From the NCBI GenBank assembly GCA_021769525.1, contig JAETSQ010000002.1:61743-125742 (forward strand): a stretch of DNA of 64,000 nt, written 5' to 3'. The translations under genes were made by a program, and so were the position numbers. The notes below the pieces were generated by a model. It was given only the letters and a program-made list of their open reading frames with translations, was not told the DNA's origin and made no database searches. The stretch is from Oscillospiraceae bacterium. Lineage in GTDB: Bacteria > Bacillota > Clostridia > Oscillospirales > Ruminococcaceae. Positions 23,240-31,881 of this stretch are shown here, piece after piece (the stretch's first letter is position 1; each line of letters opens with the position of its first letter).

Positions 23240-24646
23240 GTGAAGAGGATAACAGCGCTGGCGCTGGCGGCGGCCCTGGCACTCTCCTTTGGGGCCTGCC
23301 GGGGGAGCAGCCCGGTCCCCCTGCCGGAGGCGGAGGAGACCTTTCTTGATTCCCGCAGGGAGGAGCCGCCCCAGGAGGCGGAGGGCATGGAGGCCGTCCA
23401 GGAGGCCCCTTCCATAGAAGTTTCTCCGGTCTGGGAGGAGATGAGCGTTCCCGCGCCGGACCGGACGGTGGATTCGGGGACGCCCTCCACCCTGGCCATG
23501 GCCAAAAACTCTGTCCCTCCCCGGACAGCGGAGGAGCGGCAGCGGGCGGGGGAGCTGCTGGCGCCCCAGGTGGAAAAGATCTGCCGCAGCTACGGCACCA
23601 CCGGGATGACGCTGGTGGTTTTTGACGAGCAGGGCCCCTTTTACAGCCAGAGCTGGGGCTGGGCGGTGAAGGAGACCGGCCAGCCGGCGGCAGCCGACAC
23701 CATCTACCGGATCGCTTCCATCTCCAAGGCGGTGAGCGGCCTTCTGGCCCTGGACCTGGCCGAAGAAGGAAAACTAGATCTCCATGGAGATCTCGCCGGG
23801 ATCCTGGGGATCCCGGTGAACAATCCCGGTTATCCGGAGAAGAAGGTCACCCCCTGGCACCTGCTCACCCACACCTCCGGCATCGTGGACAGCCAGGCCT
23901 ACCTGGAGGCCATCACCTCCAACGCCCTGCCGCCCCTGGAGCCGGTGCTGTCCCGGAGCTTTTCCGGCGTTGCTCCGGGGAGCTGCTACTGCTACAGCAA
24001 CCTGGGGATGGGGCTGATGACCGGCGTGATCGAATCCTCCGCCGGGGAGCGGTTCCTGGAGTACACCGGGGAGAAGGTCTTCCGGCCCATGGGGATCGAT
24101 GCCGCGTATTCCTATACGGATATTCGGCAGAAGGAAAAGGTCGCCAATATCTACGCGGACGGGGTGCTTTCGGCGAATATGCCCACCTGGAAGAATATGA
24201 GCGATAAATACACCTGCCTGCCCATGGGGCAGATCTACGCGCTGGCGCACGGGGACCTGTTTATCTCCGCCCCGGACCTCTGCCGCTTTGCCCGGATCCT
24301 GGCGGGATGCCCCCAGGAGGGGGAGGTGGTCTCCCTTTCCCCGGAATACCTGCGGCTGGCCCAGGAGGTGCAGTACCGGGAAGGAGAAGGCGTCGGGACG
24401 GTCCTGCGGGGGCTGGGCACCCAGATCACCGATCGGCTCATTGAGGGCCGCCGGATGGTGGGCCACCAGGGCAACGCCTACGGTTCCATCTGCGGGATGT
24501 TCGTGGACCCGGAGGACCACACCGGATTCGTGTTCCTCACCAACGGGGTCTGGGGCGGCAAGGATGAGGCCGGCATCTACTACGTCAACCGGGAGATCGC
24601 CCAGGCGGTGTACGGGGCCTTCTTTGGGGGAAAGCCTGTGGAGTGA
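23240..24646 (+). CDS. Serine hydrolase lipoprotein, class C beta-lactamase fold
   Basis: A 468-residue lipoprotein starting at GTG 23240. The signal peptide ends in LSFGAC, with the lipidated cysteine at residue 20. An acidic, Pro-rich linker follows (about 21-95). The catalytic domain has the SxxK motif S160-I-S-K163 (RIASISKAVSG) and Y252-S-N. It also has HLLTHTSGI, a landmark of this family. A GHQGNAYG stretch near the C-terminus takes the place of the KTG box. These proteins include D-amino-acid peptidases and esterases acting on the cell wall, so this is not evidence of antibiotic resistance. It stands alone, with a terminator after it. Confidence 0.9.
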   Translation: MKRITALALAAALALSFGACRGSSPVPLPEAEETFLDSRREEPPQEAEGMEAVQEAPSIEVSPVWEEMSVPAPDRTVDSGTPSTLAMAKNSVPPRTAEERQRAGELLAPQVEKICRSYGTTGMTLVVFDEQGPFYSQSWGWAVKETGQPAAADTIYRIASISKAVSGLLALDLAEEGKLDLHGDLAGILGIPVNNPGYPEKKVTPWHLLTHTSGIVDSQAYLEAITSNALPPLEPVLSRSFSGVAPGSCYCYSNLGMGLMTGVIESSAGERFLEYTGEKVFRPMGIDAAYSYTDIRQKEKVANIYADGVLSANMPTWKNMSDKYTCLPMGQIYALAHGDLFISAPDLCRFARILAGCPQEGEVVSLSPEYLRLAQEVQYREGEGVGTVLRGLGTQITDRLIEGRRMVGHQGNAYGSICGMFVDPEDHTGFVFLTNGVWGGKDEAGIYYVNREIAQAVYGAFFGGKPVE

Positions 24647-24734
24647 CCGAAGGGCCGCGCAAGGGAACAGAGGTACATATTACTTCCTCCCCTTTCCCGA
24701 TAGACACGCAGCGGCTGAAAAAGCTCTGCAAAAA

Positions 24735-24774
24735 GCCGGGGAGCTCTGTCAAATGACAGGGCCCTCGGTTTTTT
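24735..24774 (+). terminator. Terminator after the serine hydrolase gene
   Basis: CCGGGGAGCTCTGTCA pairs imperfectly with TGACAGGGCCCTCGG and is followed by six T. With its upstream GCAAAAAGCCGGGG it resembles the terminator at 10721-10761. The rest of this 392-base gap up to the GntR promoter shows no gene. Confidence 0.8.
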
Positions 24775-24967
24775 CTGTTGCTTATCCCAAAGGTGTCTTA
24801 CGTTTGCCCGGCAACTGCCATTTTGCCGGAGTTCCCCTTCCGAGCCGCTGTCTTTCTGCCTCCTTTTGCGCTTGCGTTGCAAATTCGCCCCGACAGAAAG
24901 TCACCCCCGCCGGACAGGTGTGTGACCCGGAAAAATCTACCGATCGAACAAAATTCTCCGATCCCCC

Positions 24968-25020
24968 TTGACAAGGACAAAAAATAGTGCATTATTGTAT
25001 TAGATGCTTAGTACAATAAT
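24968..25020 (+). promoter_or_regulatory. GntR-controlled promoter with 9-bp inverted-repeat operator
   Basis: TTGACA (24968-24973) and ATTATT (24991-24996) are 17 bases apart. A perfect inverted repeat, ATTATTGTA (24991-24999) and TACAATAAT (25012-25020) with a 12-base spacer, starts on the -10 box. This is the position of an autorepression operator for the YtrA-type GntR regulator encoded 19 bases downstream. Confidence 0.85.
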
Positions 25021-25038
25021 ACGAAGGGAGGCGGGGGA

Positions 25039-25443
25039 ATGACCTGGAATCTTGCGGGGGACCGCCCCATCTGGCTCCAGCTCACCGAGCAGATCCAGCT
25101 GCGGATCCTCACCGGGGAGTACCAGGCGGGGGAGCGGCTCCCCAGTGTCCGGGAGCTGGCGGCTCAGGCCGCGGTGAACCCCAACACCATGCAGAAGGCC
25201 CTCACCGAGCTGGAGCGGAGCGGCCTGCTCTACGCCCAGCGCACCAGCGGCCGCTTCATCACCCAGGACGGGGAGCGGATCCGGGAGATGCGCTGCCGGA
25301 TGGCCCAGGGAGAGACCCGGCAGTTCCTGGCCCGGATGGAAGAGCTGGGCTTTTCCGCCGGGGAGATCCTGGAGCTGGTCCGCCGCCAGGTGGAGGCCGA
25401 GGAAGGAAAGGCAGAGGAGGATTCGGATGATGGAACGGAGTGA
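25039..25443 (+). CDS. GntR-family transcriptional regulator, YtrA type
   Basis: A 134-residue repressor. The N-terminal winged helix has PIWLQLTEQIQLRILTGEY, LPSVRELAAQAAVNPNTMQKAL and LERSGLLYAQRTSGRFI. The C-terminal part is a short helical dimerisation tail (about residues 80-134) with no large ligand domain, as in the YtrA subfamily, which controls adjacent ABC transporters. It overlaps the ATP-binding gene by 17 bases and has a palindromic operator in its promoter. The effector is probably a cell-wall-active compound, as for other YtrA systems; that is inference. Confidence 0.93.
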   Translation: MTWNLAGDRPIWLQLTEQIQLRILTGEYQAGERLPSVRELAAQAAVNPNTMQKALTELERSGLLYAQRTSGRFITQDGERIREMRCRMAQGETRQFLARMEELGFSAGEILELVRRQVEAEEGKAEEDSDDGTE

Positions 25444-26152
25444 AGCAAGACGGGAGGGGCCGGTGCTGGAGTGCCGGCAGCTCTCCAAGATCTACGGGGC
25501 AGTCCGTGCTTTGGACCAGGTGGACCTGGCGGTGCAGCGGGGGCGGATCGTGGGCCTGCTGGGGCCCAACGGCAGCGGAAAGACCACCCTCATCAAGACG
25601 GCGGCCGGCCTGCTGACCCCCTCGGCGGGGGAGATGCTGGTGTGCGGCCGGCAGCCCGGCGCCGCCACCAAGGGGTTGGTGTCCTACCTGCCGGAGCGCA
25701 CCTACCTCAGCGACTGGATGCGGGTGGAGGACATCCTCTGCCTGTTCCGGGATTTTTACAGCGATTTTGACCTCCAAAAGGCGGAGGAGATGCTTTTCCG
25801 CCTGGACATCCACCGCATGGACCGCCTCCGGACCATGTCCAAGGGCACCAGGGAGAAGGTGCAGCTCATCCTGGTGATGAGCCGCAGGGCGGAGCTGTAC
25901 CTCCTGGATGAGCCCATCGGCGGGGTGGACCCGGCGGCCAGGGAGTTTATCCTTGGCACCATCATCGGCAACTACAGCGAGGACGCCGCGGTGGTGATCT
26001 CCACCCACCTCATCCGGGATGTGGAGCAGGTGCTGGACGACGTCATCTTCCTGGCCTACGGCCATGTGGGGCTGTCCGCTCCGGTGGAGGAGCTGCGGGA
26101 GGAGAAGGGCAAGTCCATCGATGAATTGTTCCGGGAGATGTACAGGTGTTGA
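25427..26152 (+). CDS. ABC transporter ATP-binding protein
   Basis: A 241-residue ATPase with Walker A GPNGSGKTT (about residues 45-53) and Walker B LYLLDEPIGGVDP (about 156-168). STHLIRDVE provides the switch histidine. Its signature loop is degenerate (MSKGTREKVQLIL instead of LSGGQ), as is common in YtrB-like and EcsA-like exporters. It overlaps the upstream gntR gene and is followed 49 bases later by the permease gene. ATG 25427 or the adjacent ATG 25430 could be the start. It probably forms an exporter with the next protein. Confidence 0.93.
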   Translation: MMERSEARREGPVLECRQLSKIYGAVRALDQVDLAVQRGRIVGLLGPNGSGKTTLIKTAAGLLTPSAGEMLVCGRQPGAATKGLVSYLPERTYLSDWMRVEDILCLFRDFYSDFDLQKAEEMLFRLDIHRMDRLRTMSKGTREKVQLILVMSRRAELYLLDEPIGGVDPAAREFILGTIIGNYSEDAAVVISTHLIRDVEQVLDDVIFLAYGHVGLSAPVEELREEKGKSIDELFREMYRC

Positions 26153-26201
26153 AGAGGATGGAGTTGTGGGCAAAAACCGCCCTGGGAGGGAATGCTGAAT
26201 T

Positions 26202-27116
26202 ATGAATAAGCTGTTAAAATACGAGTTTCGGGCCACTTTGCGCCTCTATCTGCCCCTTTACCTGGTGATGCTGGGCTTTGCGGTTTTGGGGCGGTTCTCC
26301 CTCTGGGGGGTCCCCTGGCAGGTCACAGTGGGGGAGGACCTGGTGGGCTGGACCAACCTCAGCGTCTCGGTGACCGGGGAGGGGATCGGCAGCGAGATCC
26401 TGGCCTTCCTCCTCTCCATGGTGCTGGTGGGCAACGTGCTGGTGCTGCTGGGGGCCCTGGTGGTCCACTTTGTCATCACCCTCCAGCGGTTCTGGAAGAA
26501 CCTCATGGGGGACGAGGGCTACCTGATGTTCACCCTGCCGGTCTCCACCGGGGAGCTCCTTTGGTCCAAGGCCCTCTGTGCCTTCTTCTGGGGCATCGCC
26601 ACCTCCCTGATGGTGCTCCTCTCGGTGCTGATATTGGCCTGGCATCCCCTGCTGGTGCAGGGGGTGAAGCAGGAGCTTTCCACCATCCCCCCGGAGGACT
26701 GGCAGCTGATCCTTCGGATGCTGCAGAACGTCCTGCCGCCGGTGGCGTGGCCCATCCTGGCGGTGGAGTTTGTGGCAAACAACATAGGGAGCCTCTTCCT
26801 CCTTTACAGCGCCATGGCCATCGGCCACACGGTGAAGAACCACAAGGTGCTGGCCTCGGTGGGAGCCTACGCCGTCCTGACCATGATCGTAGGCACCGTG
26901 GCCTCCACCATCATAAGCCTTGTGCTCCCGCTGATGGCCGGTGTGCCCCAGGACATCCAGCTGAACTCCCTTTCGGAGCTGATCCTGTTCAGCTACCAGA
27001 TGGGGCGGTTCATGACAGGGGTGTGGGCGGTGGCGCTGGTCATCGACCTGCTGTGTGCCGTGGGGGCCTTTTTCCTGGCCCGGTATCTGCTGACCACCCA
27101 GCTGAACCTGGAGTAG
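26202..27116 (+). CDS. ABC transporter permease
   Basis: A 304-residue integral membrane protein starting MNKLLKYEFRATLRLYLPLYL, the opening typical of ABC-2-type permeases. About six hydrophobic helices are visible (about residues 16-35, 62-90, 115-140, 175-215, 230-255, 270-297). No substrate-binding protein is encoded nearby, which fits export. It is the last gene of the gntR operon, with a terminator at 27131-27159. Confidence 0.88.
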   Translation: MNKLLKYEFRATLRLYLPLYLVMLGFAVLGRFSLWGVPWQVTVGEDLVGWTNLSVSVTGEGIGSEILAFLLSMVLVGNVLVLLGALVVHFVITLQRFWKNLMGDEGYLMFTLPVSTGELLWSKALCAFFWGIATSLMVLLSVLILAWHPLLVQGVKQELSTIPPEDWQLILRMLQNVLPPVAWPILAVEFVANNIGSLFLLYSAMAIGHTVKNHKVLASVGAYAVLTMIVGTVASTIISLVLPLMAGVPQDIQLNSLSELILFSYQMGRFMTGVWAVALVIDLLCAVGAFFLARYLLTTQLNLE

Positions 27117-27130
27117 GCCGGGCCTCATAA

Positions 27131-27159
27131 AAAAAGACCTCCCGCGGGGGGCCTTTTTT
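27131..27159 (+). terminator. Terminator after the GntR/ABC operon
   Basis: AAAAAGACC-TCCCGCGGGG-GGCCTTTTTT: a short GC stem flanked by A- and T-runs. Confidence 0.82.
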
Positions 27160-27530
27160 GTATACAGAAAACCACTCGCTGGGTGAGTGGTTCCAAAGAA
27201 GGCTTGTGCCGATGATGTGGACAGAAAAATTCCTTTTGTTTTAGAATAGGGGGTGCGGTCTGGCAACTGCACGAAAAACAAAAGGAGGACATTCAAGACG
27301 GCCTTTCTTTTTTGCGCGGGATGAAGCGGCAGGCCGGTGGCCCATGGCGGAGCGGCAAAGAAAGCCTACGCGATTTGTGCAGATCATACAGAATTATTTA
27401 GTAAAAGTCGGATCTTGTGGAAAAGGATTGACAAGAAAGTGTGCAAAAAGGTAAACTTAAACTGTACCGATGCAAGGTGTTCAAGGGCTTACGGAAAGCC
27501 CGGTGGAATGAGCAGGCGGAGGAATGGAGC
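27160..27530 (+). other. Intergenic region with hairpin and candidate promoter
   Basis: There is no convincing gene in these 371 bases. AACCACTC at about 27169-27176 pairs with GAGTGGTT at 27184-27191. AAAGGAGG near 27280 is not followed by a standard start codon. A likely promoter, TTGACA (27428-27433) with TAAACT (27452-27457) and an 18-base spacer, lies about 75 bases before the lipoprotein gene. The region between 27190 and 27420 is less GC-rich than its surroundings and may hold a decayed gene or mobile remnant; I cannot assign it. Confidence 0.5.
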
Positions 27531-28595
27531 ATGAAGAAGCGATGGGGCTTTTTTGCGGCGGCGCTGGCGGTCCTGCTGCTGGCGGGATGCCAGTGCAAGC
27601 ACGAGTATGACCAGGGAGTGACCACCAGGGAGGCCACCTGCAAGGAGGAGGGCATCTGCACCTACACCTGCCAGAAGTGCAAAGAGAGCTACGAGGAGCC
27701 CATTCCCCGGACGGACCACATATACAATGACCGGGTGACGCGGGAGCCTACCTATGAAAGGGAAGGGGAGCGGACCTACACCTGCACGATCTGTAAGGAC
27801 AGCTTTACCGAGGCGATCCCGGCCCTGGAAAAGCCGGTGGAGGTGACGGTGGCCGCAAAGAACACCCGGATCGACTACTTCTTTGAATGGATACTGTTGG
27901 ACTTCCGGGTGGAAAACCTGGAGGATCAGGACATCCGGGGCCTGCGGGGCAAGGTCATCGTGATGGATCTGTTCGGCAAGGAGATCGAGACCATCCCCTG
28001 CAGCTTTACCGAGACCCCCATCCCGGCGGGGGAAAAGGTGGACTTTCCGAACCGGCCCATGATCGTGGACAGCAACAGCGGCGCCGATGTCCAGTTCTTC
28101 CAAACCGATTTTTCCGAGCTCCAATTTTCCTTTGTCCTGGAGCAGGTGGTCTATCCGAAACCGGAGCCGGAGACACCCGACGGCTCCGACGCCCAGGAGG
28201 AGGAGAAGGGAGGGGTGCGGGTCACGGTGGACAGCATGACCGGCTATCCGGCGGATCTCTTCAGCGACCGGCACTCCAGCATCCGCCTGATCCTGCGGAT
28301 CGAAAATGATTCGGGGAAGGAGCTGAAGGCCATCGAGGGGACCGTCACGGTGTGGAACATGTTCGGGGATGAGCTGGCTACCTACCAGTGCGACCTTCTG
28401 ACCCGGAAAAACTTCCGCTCCCAGGATGGCAGGGTCCTTCAACTGGCCACCATCACCTATTACGATATGACCTCCGGCGACCTGGAGGTGCTTTACAGCG
28501 ATTTTGAGGAGCTGGACTTCCTGTACACCATAGGGACCATCCTCTATGAGGACGGGAGCCAGGAGGTCCTCCGGCAAAGCGGGATCAGCGTATAA
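27531..28595 (+). CDS. Putative lipoprotein with cysteine-rich repeats
   Basis: A 354-residue lipoprotein. The signal peptide ends in LLLAGC, with the lipid cysteine near residue 20. Two tandem about 37-residue repeats follow (about 24-100). Each has TREAT/TREPT, a Gly, then YTCQKC or YTCTIC, resembling extracellular repeats seen in gut Firmicute surface proteins that begin H-xx-Y/W and carry a C-x-x-C pair. Two similar beta domains follow (about 115-210 and 235-350), each with DLFGKE or NMFGDE and a closing YSDFEELDF-type segment, so the rest of the protein is also duplicated. The function is unknown. Confidence 0.8.
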   Translation: MKKRWGFFAAALAVLLLAGCQCKHEYDQGVTTREATCKEEGICTYTCQKCKESYEEPIPRTDHIYNDRVTREPTYEREGERTYTCTICKDSFTEAIPALEKPVEVTVAAKNTRIDYFFEWILLDFRVENLEDQDIRGLRGKVIVMDLFGKEIETIPCSFTETPIPAGEKVDFPNRPMIVDSNSGADVQFFQTDFSELQFSFVLEQVVYPKPEPETPDGSDAQEEEKGGVRVTVDSMTGYPADLFSDRHSSIRLILRIENDSGKELKAIEGTVTVWNMFGDELATYQCDLLTRKNFRSQDGRVLQLATITYYDMTSGDLEVLYSDFEELDFLYTIGTILYEDGSQEVLRQSGISV

Positions 28596-28599
28596 ACAT

Positions 28600-28640
28600 A
28601 ACAGCGGCCCCCCGGAAAAAACGGAGGGCCGCTGTTTTTT
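28600..28640. terminator. Bidirectional terminator between the lipoprotein and AEC genes
   Basis: AACAGCGGCCC-CCG pairs with CGG-GGGCCGCTGTT around an A-rich loop and is followed by a T-run. Confidence 0.9.
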
Positions 28641-28671
28641 GCATTAAGGACCGCTGCCGGAGGGTATGCCC

Positions 28672-29598
28672 CTACATAAAGCGGTAGACCGCGATGGCCG
28701 TAAAGAGCAGCACGGTGCACAGGGTATGCACGGACAGGGCGGTGGAGATGTACTTTCCGTCATCCCCCACGTTGGCAAACAGCGGGATGATGAAGGGCGC
28801 CGGCAGGGCGTACATCACCATCAGGGCGAGCTGCAGGGCCGGGTCATAGGGGATCAGCCGGAAGATGACAAAGCTCACCAGCGCCAGCAGGCCCCCCATC
28901 AGCACCAGACGGCTCAGGACGGTGGCGGCCACCGGCCGCAGCAGAGCCGGGTCCAGTTCCAGCTCGTAGCCGACAACGATGAGCACCAGGGCGCTGGTGG
29001 GGGCGGTAACGGCGGAGATGACCCCCCGGACGATGCCGGCCGCGGGGCCGGAGAGCACCATCCCGCCCACGCCGGTGGCCCCCAGAAGGATCCCCAGGGC
29101 CATGCCGATGCAGCATTTGTTGGTGACGATGTTGCGCAGCAGCTTCCGGGGGGAGGGCGTCTGCCCGTCCACCAGGGTGAGAGTTCCCAGGAAGACGGTG
29201 TAGGCGAAGACGGTTTGGCCCAGGTCCACCACGGCAAAGCCGGACTGCTCCCCGGTGAGCACGCCGTAAAGGGCGTAGCCCAGCATCCCCCCTTCGGCGC
29301 TGGAGACCAGGAAGGGGAAAAACTTCCCGTAGGGAGCGGCGACCCGCCGCAGGGCAAAGCCCGCCAGCAGCGCGATGCCAAAGCCCAGATAGACCGCCGC
29401 AAAGGTGATGAGCACGGCGGAGGAGTAATGGGCGGTAAAAAAGGCGTTGAACAGGACCACCGGCAGGCAGACATTGCCCACGATGGATTTGACACCCGCC
29501 AGGCCCTCCGGGGTCAGGATGCCTTTTTGGCGGCAGAGGACCCCAATGGCCAGGAGCAGCAGGATGGGGAGGACCATTTCGACAACAGAAAGAACCAT
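28672..29598 (-). CDS. AEC-family (auxin efflux carrier-like) transporter
   Basis: A 308-residue membrane protein with about ten hydrophobic helices, beginning VLSVVEMVLPILLLLAIGVL. GNVCLPVVLFNAFF and ANVGDDGKYIS are in the usual places for this family of small-molecule or ion-coupled exporters. It begins 3 bases after lsrF, so it is the last gene of the lsr transcript. AEC transporters are not a standard lsr component. It might export a product of AI-2 breakdown or another metabolite; this is inference from position. Confidence 0.85.
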   Translation of the reverse strand: MVLSVVEMVLPILLLLAIGVLCRQKGILTPEGLAGVKSIVGNVCLPVVLFNAFFTAHYSSAVLITFAAVYLGFGIALLAGFALRRVAAPYGKFFPFLVSSAEGGMLGYALYGVLTGEQSGFAVVDLGQTVFAYTVFLGTLTLVDGQTPSPRKLLRNIVTNKCCIGMALGILLGATGVGGMVLSGPAAGIVRGVISAVTAPTSALVLIVVGYELELDPALLRPVAATVLSRLVLMGGLLALVSFVIFRLIPYDPALQLALMVMYALPAPFIIPLFANVGDDGKYISTALSVHTLCTVLLFTAIAVYRFM

Positions 29599-29601
29599 GT
29601 T

Positions 29602-30486
29602 TTACCCCTGATGGATGGCATCGGTGTAGAATTCCAGGGCTTCCTTGTCGGTGAAGCCCTCGTGGACGATCTTGCCCACCGCCATAGCCATTTCGATGGG
29701 ATGCTGGCTCTGGAAGATGTTGCGGCCCATATCCACCCCGTGGGCGCCCTTCTGCATCACGCCGTAGGCCATCTTCAGCGCCTCGTCCTCCGGCAGCTTC
29801 TTGCCGCCGGCTACCACGATGGGCACCGGGCAGGCCGCCACCACTTCCTCAAAGTTTTCGCAGTCGTAGGTCTTGACCACCTGGACCCCCATCTCGGCGA
29901 TGATCCGGGTAGCCAGCTTGAAGAAGCGGTCGGTCCGGGCCATGTCCTTGCCCACGGCGCAGACGCCCATGGTGGGGATGCTGTACCGCATACCGGCGCT
30001 GATGACCCGATTCAGGTTATCCAGGCTGCTCAGCTGGCCGTCCGCGCCGATGAAGGTCTGCACCGCCATGCAGTCCGCGTTCATGCGGATGGCGTCCTCG
30101 ATGTCCACCGCCACTACCTCGTGGCTCAGGTCGTCCTGGAGCATGGAGGAGCCGGAGGTGACCCGCAGGGCAACGCTCTTCGTGATCTCCGGGGGGACAC
30201 AGGCGCGGAGGGCGCCTCTGGTGCCCATGAAGCAGTCCACATAGGGGGCGAGCTTGGGCAGCAGCAGGTCCAGCCGCTCCAGACCGGCGGTGGAGCCCAT
30301 AAAGTAGCCGTGGTCAAAGGCAAACATAACGGTGTTGCCGCTCTTGGGGTTAAAAATATTGGCCATGTGCTTCTTCATGCCCCAGTCCAGGCTGTTGCAG
30401 CCCCTGAGGAAAAATCCGTTCTGGTTGGCAAAGGGGACATCCGTATGATAATCCTTGGAGACCTTCACACCGTCTAAATCAGCCAT
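29602..30486 (-). CDS. lsrF: 3-hydroxy-5-phosphonooxypentane-2,4-dione thiolase (LsrF)
   Basis: A 294-residue class I aldolase-fold protein that transfers the acetyl group of the phosphorylated AI-2 derivative to CoA, giving acetyl-CoA and dihydroxyacetone phosphate. NTVMFAFDHGYFMG (about residues 51-64) and K205 in VQVVKTYDC, the Schiff-base position in this family, are present. GGKKLPEDEAL and GAHGVDMGRNIFQS form the phosphate site. It follows lsrB on the minus strand after a 159-base gap that holds a stem-loop. It terminates AI-2 signalling by degrading the inducer of LsrR. Confidence 0.93.
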   Translation of the reverse strand: MADLDGVKVSKDYHTDVPFANQNGFFLRGCNSLDWGMKKHMANIFNPKSGNTVMFAFDHGYFMGSTAGLERLDLLLPKLAPYVDCFMGTRGALRACVPPEITKSVALRVTSGSSMLQDDLSHEVVAVDIEDAIRMNADCMAVQTFIGADGQLSSLDNLNRVISAGMRYSIPTMGVCAVGKDMARTDRFFKLATRIIAEMGVQVVKTYDCENFEEVVAACPVPIVVAGGKKLPEDEALKMAYGVMQKGAHGVDMGRNIFQSQHPIEMAMAVGKIVHEGFTDKEALEFYTDAIHQG

Positions 30487-30523
30487 GTCACATTCCTCCT
30501 AAAGTTGGATAAATATTCAGAAT

Positions 30524-30562
30524 CCAGAGTGGAACACAGCCAATGGTCATGCTCCACTCTGG
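30524..30562 (-). promoter_or_regulatory. Stem-loop between lsrB and lsrF
   Basis: CCAGAGTGGA (30524-30533) pairs perfectly with TCCACTCTGG (30553-30562) around a 19-base loop. It has no strong T-run, so it is more likely an RNA-stability or partial-termination element that lowers lsrF relative to lsrB than a full terminator. Confidence 0.55.
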
Positions 30563-30645
30563 AATTCCTTTTAGCGGTTTTTAAATTTCAGCGTATGCGT
30601 CGGGGGAAGGCCCCCCGGCGCATTTTAAAGTACGTGCCTTGGAAC

Positions 30646-31806
30646 TTAGAAGTCGTAGTTGTTCATGTTCTCCGCGGTGAAGATGGCGCGCTCCGGGAGC
30701 AGCACCACGCCGTTGTTGGAATCGGCGGTAGCGTCATCGGGGTTCAGGCAGTTGTTGGCCATCACTTCGCAGGCGCCGATGCCGGGGATGTCGATCTTGT
30801 CGCCAACCTTCACGTTGTTGCCGGCGGCCAGGTAAGCGGCCACATAGCAGCCCATAGCGCCCTGGATCTTGCAATCCCACAGGCCCCAGTTGTACAGGGT
30901 GCCGTTGGTGCAGTAAGCCTTGATGGCGTTGGGGGTGGCAAAGCCGGTGATGGTGACCTTGGACTTATCCAGGCCCTTGTTCTCGGCAGCCTGGAGCTGG
31001 CCGGGCAGAGCGGTGGAGTCGTTGCAGATGATGAGGTCGATGTCGGGGTTGGCATCCAGAACAGCCTCGCCCACGGTGATGGACTTCTCAGCGTCCTGCT
31101 CGGAGTAGTAGTTATCGGGCTGAACGTTGGTCCAGTTGGGGTACTTGCTCTTGATGATCTTCTCGCCCTCTACCTGCCAGGAGTTCTGGTCGGTAACGGT
31201 GGCCTGAGAGTAGTGCCAGGCGTACTTGACGGCGTCCTTCTCAGGATCCACGCCGCGGTCCTTCAGGCCGGCCACAGCCAGGTCTACCAGCATCTGGCCC
31301 AGCACTTCGGGGGTGCCCTGGGAAACCATCAGGGCGCGGTCGGTCACGGCGGCGTCGGAGTCCCAGGTGCAGACCACGATGCCGGCATCCTGAGCGGCCT
31401 TCAGAGCGTCGGAAACACCGGCGGCGTCCACGGTGGAGATGCAGATGGCATCCACGCCCTTGGCAACGGCGTCATTGATGACGGAGACCTGGTCGGCAGC
31501 GGTGGCGTTGGGGGAACCGATGTAGTCCACGGTGATGCCCCAATCCTTGGCGTACTCCTGGGCGCCGGTGTTGGCGACCTCAAAGAAGGCGTTGCCGGTG
31601 AGCTTGGGGATGAAGGCAACGGTCTTGCCGGCGATGCTCTGGGTGCCGGCGGGAGCGGAATTATCGGGGGTGCTGGCGGGAGGAGCATCAGGGGTGCTGC
31701 TGGGAGCAGGGGCGCTGCTGGAAGGGGCCGGGGCGTTGTTTCCGCCGCAGGCGGCCAGTGCCAGGATCATAGTGATCGCTAACAGGGACGCGAGAAACTT
31801 TTTCAT
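30646..31806 (-). CDS. lsrB: AI-2 ABC transporter substrate-binding lipoprotein (LsrB-like)
   Basis: A 386-residue lipoprotein. The signal peptide ends in ALAAC, then comes a Pro/Ser/Ala linker. The periplasmic-binding-protein fold starts at about residue 55 with KTVAFIPKLTGNAFF, which contains the Lys expected to contact AI-2. WDSDAAV and TDQNSW supply Asp and Asp-Gln ligands seen in LsrB. The segment equivalent to the enteric PDA motif reads NDS here, so two of the usual binding-site residues differ. Genomic context (lsrACD, lsrF, lsrK, lsrR) supports AI-2 rather than ribose as substrate. Confidence 0.88.
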   Translation of the reverse strand: MKKFLASLLAITMILALAACGGNNAPAPSSSAPAPSSTPDAPPASTPDNSAPAGTQSIAGKTVAFIPKLTGNAFFEVANTGAQEYAKDWGITVDYIGSPNATAADQVSVINDAVAKGVDAICISTVDAAGVSDALKAAQDAGIVVCTWDSDAAVTDRALMVSQGTPEVLGQMLVDLAVAGLKDRGVDPEKDAVKYAWHYSQATVTDQNSWQVEGEKIIKSKYPNWTNVQPDNYYSEQDAEKSITVGEAVLDANPDIDLIICNDSTALPGQLQAAENKGLDKSKVTITGFATPNAIKAYCTNGTLYNWGLWDCKIQGAMGCYVAAYLAAGNNVKVGDKIDIPGIGACEVMANNCLNPDDATADSNNGVVLLPERAIFTAENMNNYDF

Positions 31807-31881
31807 GTCTCAATACCTCCAAAATTTTTGTTTTGATGGCTTATATTCACAGGGGCGCGGGGCCCCAGGAATATCCGAAAG

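Noticed and set aside
23240..24646. Beta-lactamase resistance gene
   Set aside because: It has the class C fold motifs SxxK and YxN, but the lipoprotein form and HLLTHTSG motif are typical of cell-wall serine hydrolases, so resistance is not supported.
27250..27425. Possible small gene after AAAGGAGG near 27280
   Set aside because: No ATG, GTG or TTG start at proper spacing; the only frame is short and unsupported.
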